Below, piece after piece: positions 7,527-16,589 of a stretch of DNA of 64,000 bases. Positions within the stretch are counted from its first letter, which is position 1; every line of letters starts with the position of its first letter. The stretch spans positions 2,480,001-2,544,000 of the forward strand of contig NZ_CP187259.1 in NCBI RefSeq assembly GCF_049676595.1. Direction: 5' to 3'. Both the position numbers and the translations under genes were made by a program. Source of the stretch: Methanocella_A sp049676595 (GTDB lineage: Archaea; Halobacteriota; Methanocellia; Methanocellales; Methanocellaceae). The notes beneath the pieces were generated by a model. That model made no database searches. It saw nothing but the letters and a program-made list of their open reading frames with translations, and was not told the DNA's origin.

Positions 7527-10508
7527 TTACCACCTCAGCGGATACTGCCACGACTCTTTCAGCGCGCCGGTGACCGTGTCGATCACCCTGGTGCCGTTCA
7601 GGCCGTTCACCAGGAATCTGTCGTCTTCCCGCACGCTGCCGATGCGGGCGCAGGGCACGCCTTCCATGGCCTGCTCAAACGCCTTCGCGTTGTTCGGGGC
7701 GACTGTGACCACGAACCTGCTTGCGGATTCCGAGAAGAGCACCTGGGCATCCCGGAAGAGCCGCTCTGCCGGAACCCTGTTGAGGTCGATCTCCATGCCG
7801 AAGCCGCCGGAGAACGCCGTTTCGGCCAGAGCGACTGCCAGGCCGCCGTCGGAGCAGTCGTGGCAAGAAGCCACAAGGCCGGCGTCAATCGCGCTCGACA
7901 TGGCGTCATAGGTCTTCTTAGCGGTTGCAGCATTCACCTTCGGCACATTGTTGCCAGTAGCGCCCAGCAGGTTGTAGAACCGGGAACCACCGAGCTCGTC
8001 CTTCGTTGTGCCGACAGCGTAGACCAGATCTCCGGCCATCTTCGCGTCCATCGTGACGCACTTTCGGACGTCAGGTACGACTCCCACTGCGGAGAAGAGC
8101 ACCGTCGGAGGGATGGAGATCTTGTAATCCTTGCCATCCTCGCCCTTCAGCTTGTAGTCGTTCTTCATGGAATCCTTGCCTGAGATACACGGAGTGCCAA
8201 AGGCAGTGGTGTAGTCGTACAAAGCCTGGTTCGCCCTCACGAGCTGTGCGAGCTTGTACTTGCCGTCCGGGGTCTTTTCCGCATCGTAAATCGGGTCGCA
8301 CCAGCAGAAGTTGTCCAGCAGGGCGATCTGTTTGAGGCTGCCACCGACTGCGATGATGTTCCTGATCGCCTCGTCGATGGCGCAGGCGGTCATGTGATAG
8401 GTATCGATGTCGCCGTAGTACGGGTTAATACCGTTGGATACGGCAATGCCGGACATGCGGTCCAGCAGCGGCCTGATAACACCAGCGTCTCCGGGACCGT
8501 CGTTGTCTTTGCCAGTGAGCGGCTTTATTACTGAGCCACCCTGCACTTCGTGGTCGTACTGCCGGATGACCCATTCCTTGCTGGCGATGTTCAGGTCCGA
8601 CATCAGGTCCTGCAGGTACATGGTCAGGCCCTCAGTCGGCAGCTCCGGCTCGGTGCGCTGGACAGGCTTCCACTCAGCCTGCAACCTCATTTCCGGCAGC
8701 CCGTCGTGCAGGAACTCCATGTCGATGCACGCTACGGTCTTACCAGCATAGAATATGTGGAACTTGCCCGAGTCGGTGTACTTGCCGACCACGGTAGCCT
8801 CGACTCCCCGGCGCTTTGCCAGGGACATGAATTCGTCCAGCTTCTCGGGTGGCACGGCCAGCGTCATGCGCTCCTGCGCTTCCGAGAGGAGGATTTCCCA
8901 TGGGTCTAGACCGTGGTACTTGAGCGGCGCCTGCTCCAGGTAGATCTCGCATCCGCCAGAGAACAGGGCCGTCTCCCCTACCGAGGAAGACAGGCCGCCT
9001 GCTCCGTTGTCGGTGATGCAGGTGTACAGGTTCTGGTCTCTGGCTTCGAGCAGCATGTCCAGCATCTTCTTCTGGGTGATCGGGTCGCCGATCTGCACCG
9101 CGGTCGCAGGGGAGCCTTCGTGCAATTCCTCGGACGAGAAGGTGGCGCCGTGAATGCCGTCCTTGCCGATGCGCCCGCCCGCCATGACGATGAGAGTACC
9201 GGGCTTCACGTACTTATCCTCGGACGGCTCGCCGTGGAGGGTGGCAGGAATGAGGCCGAGGGAACCACAGTAGACCAGCGGCTTGCCGCCGTACCGGTCG
9301 TCGAACAGGATAGCGCCATTAATTGTAGGGACACCGCACTTGTTGCCCCCGTCCTTGATGCCCCGGACCACGCCTTCCATGATCCTGCGGGGGTGGAAAA
9401 TCCTGGGCGGGAGGCGGCCCTTGTAGTAGGGAGAGGCGAAGCACAGCACGTCCGTATGAGCGATGAGCTTAGCGCCCTTGCCGGTGCCGGCCGAGTCCCT
9501 GTCGCAGCCCACGATGCCGGTGATGGCCCCGCCGTAAGGGTCCAGCGCAGACGGGCTGTTGTGCGTCTCTACTTTGAAGGCTACGTTATAGTCGTCGGTG
9601 AACTTGATGATGCCTGCGTTGTCCTTGAAGACGGATACAAGCCAGTCCTTTTCCTTAGAGATTTCCTCGGTGGACTTGCGGATGCAGGACTTGAAGAGGC
9701 TCTTGATCTCCTTATGCTCACCATTCTCCACGTAGTCGATGGTAGCGTTGAAAATTTTGTGCTTGCAGTGCTCGCTCCAGGTCTGCGCCAGCGTCTCGAG
9801 CTCGACGTCCGTCGGCTTCGGGCCCAGCCCGAGCGTTTTACGCTCTGCGAGGATTTCGGGCTGCTTGAAGTAGTCCCGGACTGCCTTCATCTCTTCCAGG
9901 GACAGCGCCAGCGTGCCTTTGCGGCTGATGGCAATGAGCTCGTCGTCCGATACGTCGAGATCGATCTCGGCGATGCGGGGCTGGTGGGTATCTTTGACAA
10001 GCGGGACTTTTGCCGGGATGCCTTTCTGCGCATCCCATGAACGCCCGTCGAGCACGTCGAACCGCTCGATCAGCTCGTTTCCGAGGAGCTGCTTGCAGAT
10101 AGTTTCCACCTGGGCGCGGGTAAGGTTGCCGTTGATCAGGTACTGCGTGGAAGTGTGGACTGAGTCGTCAGCCCCGAGCTTCCGGCCGAGCCGGTCTTCG
10201 ATAGCCTCTCTGCCGGTCCTGCCCTCGTTGTCGGTGACGCCCGGCAGGTAGCCTACCTCGATCAGCCAGTCGAAGTTTGCCGCCAGAGGCTTGCCGACAG
10301 AGTAGCGCTGGACCACCGCGTCCGAGAACGGACCTGCGGCCACCGCTTCCTTTTCCGCCTCGGTCAGGCTGGCGTTGACGGTAAATACCTTGATGGTGCG
10401 AATGTCATCGACTGCGATGTCTAAGTTGCTCCTGATCGCGTTTTTCACGCTTTCCCCCGCTGCATCCCGGTACCCGGGCTCAAGGGCGATCTCAATCCTG
10501 AACGGCAT
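7527..10508 (-). CDS. purL: Phosphoribosylformylglycinamidine synthase PurSL fusion
   Basis: A 993-residue ATP-dependent FGAM synthase. The C-terminal ~780 residues are PurL, with the conserved TWSEHCKHK, ETHNSPSALDPYGGA, GRIGKDGIHGATFSS and SCHDCSDGGLAVALAE segments. The N-terminal ~80 residues (MPFRIEIALEPGYRDAAGES) match PurS, which in many archaea and Gram-positives is a separate ~80-residue subunit; here it is fused to PurL through a ~100-residue PurS-like linker. The enzyme works with PurQ, encoded two bases downstream. The fusion is distinct from the large bacterial PurL because the glutaminase stays separate. A TATA box lies near 10571-10585. Confidence 0.95.
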   Translation of the reverse strand: MPFRIEIALEPGYRDAAGESVKNAIRSNLDIAVDDIRTIKVFTVNASLTEAEKEAVAAGPFSDAVVQRYSVGKPLAANFDWLIEVGYLPGVTDNEGRTGREAIEDRLGRKLGADDSVHTSTQYLINGNLTRAQVETICKQLLGNELIERFDVLDGRSWDAQKGIPAKVPLVKDTHQPRIAEIDLDVSDDELIAISRKGTLALSLEEMKAVRDYFKQPEILAERKTLGLGPKPTDVELETLAQTWSEHCKHKIFNATIDYVENGEHKEIKSLFKSCIRKSTEEISKEKDWLVSVFKDNAGIIKFTDDYNVAFKVETHNSPSALDPYGGAITGIVGCDRDSAGTGKGAKLIAHTDVLCFASPYYKGRLPPRIFHPRRIMEGVVRGIKDGGNKCGVPTINGAILFDDRYGGKPLVYCGSLGLIPATLHGEPSEDKYVKPGTLIVMAGGRIGKDGIHGATFSSEELHEGSPATAVQIGDPITQKKMLDMLLEARDQNLYTCITDNGAGGLSSSVGETALFSGGCEIYLEQAPLKYHGLDPWEILLSEAQERMTLAVPPEKLDEFMSLAKRRGVEATVVGKYTDSGKFHIFYAGKTVACIDMEFLHDGLPEMRLQAEWKPVQRTEPELPTEGLTMYLQDLMSDLNIASKEWVIRQYDHEVQGGSVIKPLTGKDNDGPGDAGVIRPLLDRMSGIAVSNGINPYYGDIDTYHMTACAIDEAIRNIIAVGGSLKQIALLDNFCWCDPIYDAEKTPDGKYKLAQLVRANQALYDYTTAFGTPCISGKDSMKNDYKLKGEDGKDYKISIPPTVLFSAVGVVPDVRKCVTMDAKMAGDLVYAVGTTKDELGGSRFYNLLGATGNNVPKVNAATAKKTYDAMSSAIDAGLVASCHDCSDGGLAVALAETAFSGGFGMEIDLNRVPAERLFRDAQVLFSESASRFVVTVAPNNAKAFEQAMEGVPCARIGSVREDDRFLVNGLNGTRVIDTVTGALKESWQYPLRW

Positions 10509-10570
10509 ATCCCTGTACCTCTTACCACCCCTATCCAGGGCGAGTATTATTTCGTATCACGGCGCTTAAG

Positions 10571-10585
10571 ATATTTATAATCTAG
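10571..10585 (-). promoter_or_regulatory. Probable TATA box of the purSL-purQ operon
   Basis: On the reverse strand the sequence reads TAGATTATAAATATC, a good archaeal TATA box. It lies about 65 bases upstream of the purSL ATG, so a leader of roughly 40 bases is expected. The repeat element at 10676-11398 begins about 90 bases further upstream. No PurR-type operator was recognised. Confidence 0.5.
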
Positions 10586-10675
10586 CAGCACTGCAACGTA
10601 GGGCGCGTGATAGGATAAATAGCTTGTTTTAAACGCAGTGAAAAACAGCTACCGAGACATGGATAAGGAATAAGA

Positions 10676-11398
10676 CCACGGCAGCCCGGCTCTTTATCCT
10701 GGCAACGGTAGATCAAATTTTTGAACCACGGCGGCACGGCGACACAAAGACAGAGCGATCTACGACTAGCCGCATGGTAATTTGAACCACGGCGGCACGG
10801 CGACACAAAGACAGAGCGATCTACGACTATCCGCATGGTAATTTGAACCACGGCGGCACGGCGACACAAAGACAGTGGCGAACCGGTAAAAGTGCACTCT
10901 TTTTTAGTCCACGGCGACACCAAGACAGAGCGTTAACCATAAGCTTACTATCCAATTGTTTCAGCCTGACTTTCAATCGATAGCCTGAAGGAAGTAGAAC
11001 ATAAATGTCTCCGTGTTGTCAGCTCTCCGTGCCACCGTGGATCTGAAAAGAGAGACTTGCTATTCGGGTACGGTTGTCGCTGTGTCGCCGTGCCGCCGTG
11101 GTTCAAATTACCATCCTGCCATCGTTTCTCGCTTTGTCGCTGTGTCGCCGTGCCGCCGTGGTTCAAATTACCATCCTGCCATCGTTTCTCGCTTTGTCGC
11201 TGTGTCGCCGTGCCGCCGTGGTTCAAATTACCATCCTGCCATCGTTTCTCGCTTTGTCGCTGTGTCGCCGTGCCGCCGTGGTGAAAACATTTGCGCTCCA
11301 ATTGTCAGGATAAGAAGCAGTACCGCCGTAGTTCAATTAATCCCCTGATTATTGGTGATACCGGCTATTCCCGTGCCGCCATGCCACCACGGTTTAAA
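10676..11398. repeat. Modular palindromic repeat element, copy A
   Basis: The left arm carries forward copies of CCACGGCGGCACGGCGACAC and the right arm carries them reversed, so the whole is a large imperfect palindrome. Left: an outer unit (CCACGGCAGCCCGGCTCTTT at 10676), then inner units of 61 bp from 10720, 10781 and 10842. The centre (about 10910-11045) is a non-repetitive core conserved in the three sister elements. Right: perfect 60-bp inner units, then an inverted outer unit ending near 11332 and a last degenerate unit to 11398. Frames running through it encode only the repeat and are not genes. It fills the gap between purSL and the TPR gene. Confidence 0.85.
11101..11280. repeat. Three identical 60-bp tandem repeats
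   Basis: Bases 11101-11160, 11161-11220 and 11221-11280 are identical, each starting GTTCAAATTACCATCCTGCC and ending CCGTGCCGCCGTG; a partial unit precedes them. Perfect identity over 180 bases against divergent neighbouring units implies recent expansion or gene conversion. This is the right inner arm of palindromic element A. Confidence 0.95.
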
Positions 11399-11419
11399 AC
11401 AAGCTTTATATCGCAGTAG

Positions 11420-12634
11420 TTAACTCTGCTCACCAACAACAGCCTTGAGCCTGATTTTTGCCTCAAGCAGTTCGGGCCGGTGCTTGAGGGCTTCGCCGTA
11501 GGCCTGGAAGGCTTCGTAGAGCAGCCCCTGGCGTTCGTGCAGCATGCCGAGGAGCACGTGGGCTTCGGCGAAGTCGTCCCGGGCCCAGACTGCCTGTTTT
11601 AGCTCTGATACAGCAGCGTCGAGGATGCCTTTTCTGATCATCACGAGGCCTTCTGCAAAGTGAGCCTCTGCCTCGTCGAGCCCGGGGCTAGTCGCAATAT
11701 TGCTGAAACACGCGAGGGCATCGTCGTATCTGCCCTCAGAATAGAGTTTGATGCCGTGCCGGAAACCGGCAGCATCCTCGACGAAGCGTTCAGTTAGTGT
11801 AAGCAGGTAGCGATCGGCAGTTTCGCTTAGCCGGGCCTGGTTTTCCCGGAGTGTCCCGATTCTTGCGCCAGCGGTCCCGTTGTCCGGGCTCAGGCGTAAC
11901 ACCACGGTATACTCTTTAAGAGCATCGTTGATCAGGCCTTTCTTATCGAGGCACGATGCCAGCCTGAGGCGAGCGTCGATGATCTCGGGGTCCTGGCCCA
12001 CGATGAACCGGTATTCCTCGATGGCATCCCCTACCAGGCCTTCCCGTTCCAGCAGCCCTGCCAGAGTGATCCGGACGGCTATGCGCCCCGGATCAGCCTC
12101 GAGCGCTGCCCGGTACTCGGCTATCGCTTCAGTATTCCTGCCCAGCCGTTCCATGCAGTGGGCCGCAGATATACGAGATTCGGTCAGGTTAGGGCTGGTC
12201 TTCAGAATGTACCGGTACTCCTGTAGCGCTTCTGCAATCAGGCCTTTCTTTTCCAGGCAGCAGGCCAGCATGTACCGGGCCGAAACATATTGTGGGTTGA
12301 CAATAAGGGTGATCATGAACTGGCGGATAGCATCGTTGATCCTGCCACTCCGGAAAAGGAGGTTGCCGAACTCGAAGTGCGCCGTCGCGTTGCTGCCGTC
12401 GATCTTCAGCCCTTCCTGGTACTGCCAGATCGCATCCTCCGCATGATTTTTCCGGTCCAGGCACTCGGCCAGCGTAAACCGGGCCCTGGCGAGCTCCCCG
12501 TCGAGCCGGACGGCGTTTTTGAGCTCGGCGATGGCTTCGTCTACCTTACCGTCGTGGTAAAGCTCAACCCCCCGCTCGTAATATACCCTCGCCGCTTCCT
12601 GCCTGCCGTGCCGATCAACTGGTAGTATAGCCAT
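11420..12634 (-). CDS. Tetratricopeptide-repeat protein
   Basis: 404 residues made almost entirely of 34-residue TPR units (about nine to ten), for example ARVYYERGVELYHDGKVDEA, then ARFTLAECLDRKNHAEDAIW and so on. The ATG at 12634 is chosen because a CTTATAAG TATA box lies 21-28 bases upstream, which fits a leaderless transcript; a longer frame from a TTG at 12688 would translate through that TATA box. No signal peptide is present from this start. TPR arrays mediate protein-protein contacts; the partner is unknown. It is isolated between two large repeat elements. Confidence 0.85.
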   Translation of the reverse strand: MAILPVDRHGRQEAARVYYERGVELYHDGKVDEAIAELKNAVRLDGELARARFTLAECLDRKNHAEDAIWQYQEGLKIDGSNATAHFEFGNLLFRSGRINDAIRQFMITLIVNPQYVSARYMLACCLEKKGLIAEALQEYRYILKTSPNLTESRISAAHCMERLGRNTEAIAEYRAALEADPGRIAVRITLAGLLEREGLVGDAIEEYRFIVGQDPEIIDARLRLASCLDKKGLINDALKEYTVVLRLSPDNGTAGARIGTLRENQARLSETADRYLLTLTERFVEDAAGFRHGIKLYSEGRYDDALACFSNIATSPGLDEAEAHFAEGLVMIRKGILDAAVSELKQAVWARDDFAEAHVLLGMLHERQGLLYEAFQAYGEALKHRPELLEAKIRLKAVVGEQS

Positions 12635-12652
12635 TGCCAAAATAGTAATTAC

Positions 12653-12664
12653 AATCTTATAAGT
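12653..12664 (-). promoter_or_regulatory. TATA box, leaderless promoter of the TPR gene
   Basis: The palindromic CTTATAAG at 12655-12662 sits in an A/T-rich tract (an A-run upstream on the reverse strand). Its centre is about 25 bases from the ATG at 12634, the usual archaeal TATA-to-start-site distance, and no Shine-Dalgarno is visible. This implies a leaderless mRNA. Confidence 0.55.
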
Positions 12665-12788
12665 TATAATTTTTTTGTTTGAATCCAAAATAATACTGAG
12701 AGTTCTGTGGGCCCGCAGTATAATGGCTTGGAGTAAAAGTATACGCTGCGCTGTACATACCTGATAGGTGATGCAATATGAGACAGCA

Positions 12789-13052
12789 AGACAAACGCTG
12801 CGCTGTGCGTTTCAGATTACTCGAACTGCGTGTGACAGCAATACGAACGCTGCGCTGTGCCTTTCAGATTACTCGAACTGCGTGTGACAGCAATACGAAC
12901 ACTGCGCTGTGCCTTTCAGATTACTCGAACTGCGTGTGACAGCAATACGAACACTGCGCTGTGCCTTTCAGATTACTCGAACTGCGTGTGACAGCAATAC
13001 GAACACTGCGCTGTGCCTTTCAGATTACTCGAACTGCGTGTGACAGCAATAC
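12789..13052. repeat. 52-bp tandem array (about five units)
   Basis: Units starting near 12789, 12841, 12893, 12945 and 12997 repeat every 52 bases. Each contains GCTGCGCTGTGCCTTTCAGA and CTCGAACTGCGTGTGACAGC. The first is slightly divergent and the others are nearly identical, with GAACGC varying to GAACAC. This is the left arm of the element at 12773-13610. Confidence 0.9.
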
Positions 13053-13222
13053 GAACGCTGCGCTGTGCCAGATCACAGATTGTTACGGATTGCACAGATT
13101 GCACAGATGACTACATTAGATAAGATGAATGCTGCGAACAATTCAATTTTTTATCGATTAGCATCTGTGTAATCGGTGTAATCTGTCAGAATCATCAGAT
13201 TCTGCGTAATCTGTGATCCTGG

Positions 13223-13522
13223 CACAGCGCAGCGTTCGTGTACGTTCACGAGCATAGAGATAACACGTCTAATGCTATCAGAGAAATCAGTATCAAGCAC
13301 AGCGCAGCGTTCGTGTACGTTCACGAGCATAGAGATAACACGTCTAATGCTATCAGAGAAATCAGTATCAAGCACAGCGCAGCGTTCGTATACGTTCACG
13401 AGCAAAGAGATAACACGTCTAATGCTATCAGAGAAATCAGTATCAAGCACAGCGCAGCGTTCGTGTACGTTCACGAGCATAGAGATAACACGTCTAATGC
13501 TATCAGAGAAATCAGTATCAAG
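13223..13522. repeat. 75-bp tandem array (four units)
   Basis: Units begin at 13223, 13298, 13373 and 13448 with a partial fifth at 13523. Each starts CACAGCGCAGCGTTCG and includes TTCACGAGCATAGAGATAAC. The units are nearly identical; the third has CGTATACG and AGCAAAG variants. Right arm of the same element. Confidence 0.9.
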
Positions 13523-13645
13523 CACAGCGCAGCGTTAGTCCACGTTCACGAGCACAGAGCCAACTGTTTGCGAGTATCCCATAAATGGAGTAGCCCGCAC
13601 AGCGCAGTGACGCCCCAATGGGAGGGTGGGCGGACCAAAGCGCCC

Positions 13646-16141
13646 TTACTCGCCCTCAGGCTTGTGCCCTCCCCGCTCCGAGAACTTCCGGACTTCGGTA
13701 GTCAGCTGGTGGTACTGCCGCTCGTCGATGGCCGCGGGGTCGAGGGAGAGCTGGAGGATGGAGTTGCTCAGCATGACGTGGTCGTTGATCACGTGCAGGA
13801 GCTTCAGGAAGGACTCGAAGCTGTTTCTGGCGATCAGGTACTCCGCTCCGTCCAGCAGGACAACGCCGTCCTTGGCCTCGGCGAGGAACTTGTTGACCGT
13901 GGCGTTAAGGGCGGTCAGGTTTTCCGGTTTGATGCACTGCTCGTCCAAGGACTGGTCGCTGCCGGTCAGCCAGACGAACGGAGTCTTTTCCAGGCCGTAC
14001 TGCTGCCGGATCTTCTTCGGGTTGTGCCTGGTGATACACAAACCCTGGATGTTGTGCTTGACCAGGTCTGCGAACGCGCCCAGGTAGTCCTCGTGCTTGC
14101 TCCTGTCGAAGAGGTAGATGAAGCCCTTCTCGAAGTAGTAGAGCTGATCTGTCTCCGCGGCTTTTTCCGTGATCGGCACCACTTTGAAGCCGGCAATAGA
14201 GGACAGGTCCTTGAGAGTGATGACATACCCGGGGAGGTCGCCTTCGCCGGGCAGCTTCGAAGCAGAGACATTCAGGGTTACTATGGTTCCGTCCTTGCAG
14301 AGGAACTCCCGGACGTAGCTCTTCCGATCATCCAGGTCGATAGGCCTGCCTTCGGGCAGAATCGAGGATATGCGTTTCCCGATCACGTCTTCCGCAGGAT
14401 ACTTGAGGAGCCTGGATGCGCTTTTGTTGAACGACACGATGATTCCGTGGGCGTCGGTCGTCACGATCGGATCGGGGGATTCGTTGACGATGCCGGACAG
14501 GTACCTGCCGGTGTCCTGCACTTTCTTGAACAGCCTGAAGTTTTCGACGGCGATGCCTGCCTGAGAGGCAATGGCCAGCAGCTCCCGCTGCATGCCCTCG
14601 AAGCGGTTTTCAGACCGGTCGTACAGCGCCATCAGCCCCATCATGCTGTCCCCGGCGAACAAGGGCACGATACCGCCATAACCCGGTATTCCAAACAGCT
14701 CGTCCGCGATCTGCGGCCTGTACACGGGATTTCGGATGCTCTCGCTGGCAGCGCTGTTCGGCAGAAGCTGCTTGTAGCTGACGCGCTTGCCGGCGTCAGT
14801 CCGGGCGACCGCAGTGGATAAGTGCAGTTCTCCGCTGCGCCCTTCGTTCCGGAGGTAGATCGCTCCTGCGTCTGCGCCAACCAGATCCAGGGTGTCTGCC
14901 AGTAGTTTCTGCAGCTTGTCGCCGATATCGAGAGAGCTGTTAAGGGTGCTGGTGATCGAGTTGATGATCTCCAGCTCCCGGTTCTTGGCCTGCAGCGCTT
15001 CGGCAGCCATTTTGCTGTCGGTGATGTCTTCTTTGACCGCCACGAAGTGAGTAATCTGGCCTGCCTCATCCTTCACCGGGGAGATAGATGCCAGTTCCCA
15101 GTACATATCCCCATTTTTCTTCTTGTTGAGAAACTCTCCCCTCCATTCCCTTCCGGCCAGGATGGTGTCCCAAAGCTCTTTGTATATGTTTATAGGTGTT
15201 TTTCCCGACTGCTGAAAGCGCGGGTTCTGGCCTATTACCTCATCCGGCTGGTAACCGGTCAGGCGGGTGAACTTAGGGTTAACGTACTCGATACTGCCAG
15301 TTATGTCGGTGATGATGATCGATTCCGGGCTCTGCTCGACAGCCATGGACAGCTTTCTCAGGGATTCCTCGACCTTCTTCCGCTCTGTAATGTCCATTGC
15401 CACCATGACGTGGGAAATAATCTCTCCGTCCCCGGTCCGAATAGCCATGGTCGAGACGAGAGCTGGCATGATCTCTCCTGACTTTGCAGCCATGAGGAGC
15501 TCGCCTTTCCACCCTTTGGGGCTGTCGTTAAAAATTTCGCTCTGCAGTTCCTGCGCCACAGCGGATTTGATGACGGTAGAGATCTCCTGGCCGATCAGCT
15601 CTCCCGGGGCATATTCATAAATGTTGCCGAAGGCCCGGTTTACGTAAGTGATCTTACCGGACGGGTCGGCGATGATGACGCCTTCGTTGATGTTCTCCAC
15701 CACGTATGCAAGGCGAGCGATCTCCCGGCCGTACTCGGTTTTCAGCTTTTCGATGCGATACTTGTTAACGCTGGCTTCGATGAAGGAAGGAAGCTTATCA
15801 TAGTACCCGGGCTTTTTGATGATATAGTCGAAGGCACCGGCCTTCATGGCCTCGACGGCGATAGACTCGGAGCCGCCTCCGGTGACCATGATGATCGGCG
15901 TGTCCACGCCCAGTGCCTGGATGGCCGCGATTACTTCCACGCCTGTGGCATCCGGCAGGTTATAGTCGGACAGGATGACATCGTAGTTGCCGCTGCCGTT
16001 CGAGAACTTTTCGAGGGCAGCCCGCCTGCTCGTCGCCCAGTCTACTTTGATGCCCTCTTTGTCCAGAGCCCGGCGACAGAGGTGAATATGGTCCTCGTTG
16101 TCATCGATGATCAGTACAGAATATTTCCACTGCTCACTCAT
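13646..16141 (-). CDS. Receiver-PAS-PAS-GAF-PAS-DUF835 signalling protein
   Basis: 831 residues without a kinase domain. Order: response-regulator receiver (1-125; IIDDNEDH, phospho-acceptor in VILSDYNLP), PAS about 165-270 (GKITYVNRAF), PAS about 285-400 (SIEYVNPKFTRLTGY), GAF about 410-560, PAS about 565-665, then a C-terminal DUF835 domain (about 667-810; FEKGFIYLFDRSK). DUF835 is an archaeal domain of unknown output, often placed at the end of PAS proteins. It is the last gene of a kinase-receiver operon, beginning just after the preceding stop. It probably receives phosphate from the kinase at 16579 and combines this with PAS/GAF ligand signals. Confidence 0.9.
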   Translation of the reverse strand: MSEQWKYSVLIIDDNEDHIHLCRRALDKEGIKVDWATSRRAALEKFSNGSGNYDVILSDYNLPDATGVEVIAAIQALGVDTPIIMVTGGGSESIAVEAMKAGAFDYIIKKPGYYDKLPSFIEASVNKYRIEKLKTEYGREIARLAYVVENINEGVIIADPSGKITYVNRAFGNIYEYAPGELIGQEISTVIKSAVAQELQSEIFNDSPKGWKGELLMAAKSGEIMPALVSTMAIRTGDGEIISHVMVAMDITERKKVEESLRKLSMAVEQSPESIIITDITGSIEYVNPKFTRLTGYQPDEVIGQNPRFQQSGKTPINIYKELWDTILAGREWRGEFLNKKKNGDMYWELASISPVKDEAGQITHFVAVKEDITDSKMAAEALQAKNRELEIINSITSTLNSSLDIGDKLQKLLADTLDLVGADAGAIYLRNEGRSGELHLSTAVARTDAGKRVSYKQLLPNSAASESIRNPVYRPQIADELFGIPGYGGIVPLFAGDSMMGLMALYDRSENRFEGMQRELLAIASQAGIAVENFRLFKKVQDTGRYLSGIVNESPDPIVTTDAHGIIVSFNKSASRLLKYPAEDVIGKRISSILPEGRPIDLDDRKSYVREFLCKDGTIVTLNVSASKLPGEGDLPGYVITLKDLSSIAGFKVVPITEKAAETDQLYYFEKGFIYLFDRSKHEDYLGAFADLVKHNIQGLCITRHNPKKIRQQYGLEKTPFVWLTGSDQSLDEQCIKPENLTALNATVNKFLAEAKDGVVLLDGAEYLIARNSFESFLKLLHVINDHVMLSNSILQLSLDPAAIDERQYHQLTTEVRKFSERGGHKPEGE

Positions 16142-16145
16142 ACGC

Positions 16146-16589
16146 TCATTCCTTCGGGGGTGGAATGTTCACCTTTATCCAGTACGATACGGTGCTGAGA
16201 ATCCGGTCGATGTACTCTTCATGGCGAACCGGCTTAACTACAAAGCTGTTAGAGCCCAGATCGTAGCACCTTTTGATATCGTCCTCATTATCGGATGACG
16301 TGAGCATGATGATGGGGACGTGCCTGGTAGGCTCGGTCGCCTTGAGCACCTTCAGCACTTCAAACCCGTCCTTGACAGGCATGTTGATGTCGAGGAACAC
16401 TACGTCAGGTATGACTGCATCGACGTGCCTGCCGGTCCTGGTGACGAACTCGATGGCTTCCTGCCCATCGTTGACAGCATACACAGTGTAGTCCACGCTG
16501 TCGATGCGCTGCCGCAGCATCTTCTTAAACAGAAACCGGTGATCCTCGTTGTCGTCCGCCAGCAGGATACAAACATTTTTACTCATCAT
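16146..16589 (-). CDS. Single-domain response regulator
   Basis: A 147-residue receiver of the Rcp1/CheY-like type: acidic pocket LLADDNEDH, phospho-acceptor Asp in VVFLDINMP, Ser/Thr in MLTSSDNED and the Lys in SFVVKPVRH. There is no output domain. It overlaps the upstream kinase gene by eleven bases and is followed after four bases by the receiver-PAS-DUF835 gene, so the three form one operon. Stand-alone receivers with bacteriophytochrome-like or PAS kinases usually act by protein contact. Either of two adjacent ATGs (16589, 16586) may be used. Confidence 0.92.
   Translation of the reverse strand: MMSKNVCILLADDNEDHRFLFKKMLRQRIDSVDYTVYAVNDGQEAIEFVTRTGRHVDAVIPDVVFLDINMPVKDGFEVLKVLKATEPTRHVPIIMLTSSDNEDDIKRCYDLGSNSFVVKPVRHEEYIDRILSTVSYWIKVNIPPPKE

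Larger units (their letters stand above)
12773..13610. repeat. Large inverted-repeat element of the GCTGCGCTGTGC family
   Basis: Related to the element at 1629-1952 but expanded. The left arm is a 52-bp tandem array. The centre is an inverted pair, 13057-13108 and 13162-13234, rich in CAGATT/AATCTG iterations. The right arm is a 75-bp tandem array. Arms carry ACGAACGCTGCGCTGTGC on the left and its reverse complement on the right. Reading frames across the arms only translate the repeat. The element lies in the 1-kb gap between the TPR gene and the signalling operon; the rest of that gap shows nothing else. Confidence 0.85.

Noticed and set aside
8913..10040. 375-residue forward frame
   Set aside because: Antisense shadow of purSL, caused by high G+C at third positions.
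10720..10900. CRISPR-like look of ~33-bp repeats with ~28-bp spacers
   Set aside because: The spacers are nearly identical between units (differences of one or two bases), the units occur in inverted arms, and no cas gene is present. These are tandem repeats.
10948..11301. 117-residue reverse frame with a repeated 20-residue unit
   Set aside because: It is only the translation of the 60-bp tandem DNA repeat; comparable frames exist in several phases and both strands, with no ribosome binding site.
13151..13525. Repetitive 124-residue reverse frame
   Set aside because: Translation of the 75-bp tandem repeat; its period divisible by three keeps the frame open by chance.
13238..14821. 527-residue forward frame
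   Set aside because: It runs from the repeat array into the antisense strand of the receiver-PAS-DUF835 gene, whose domains are unmistakable. The forward product resembles nothing.
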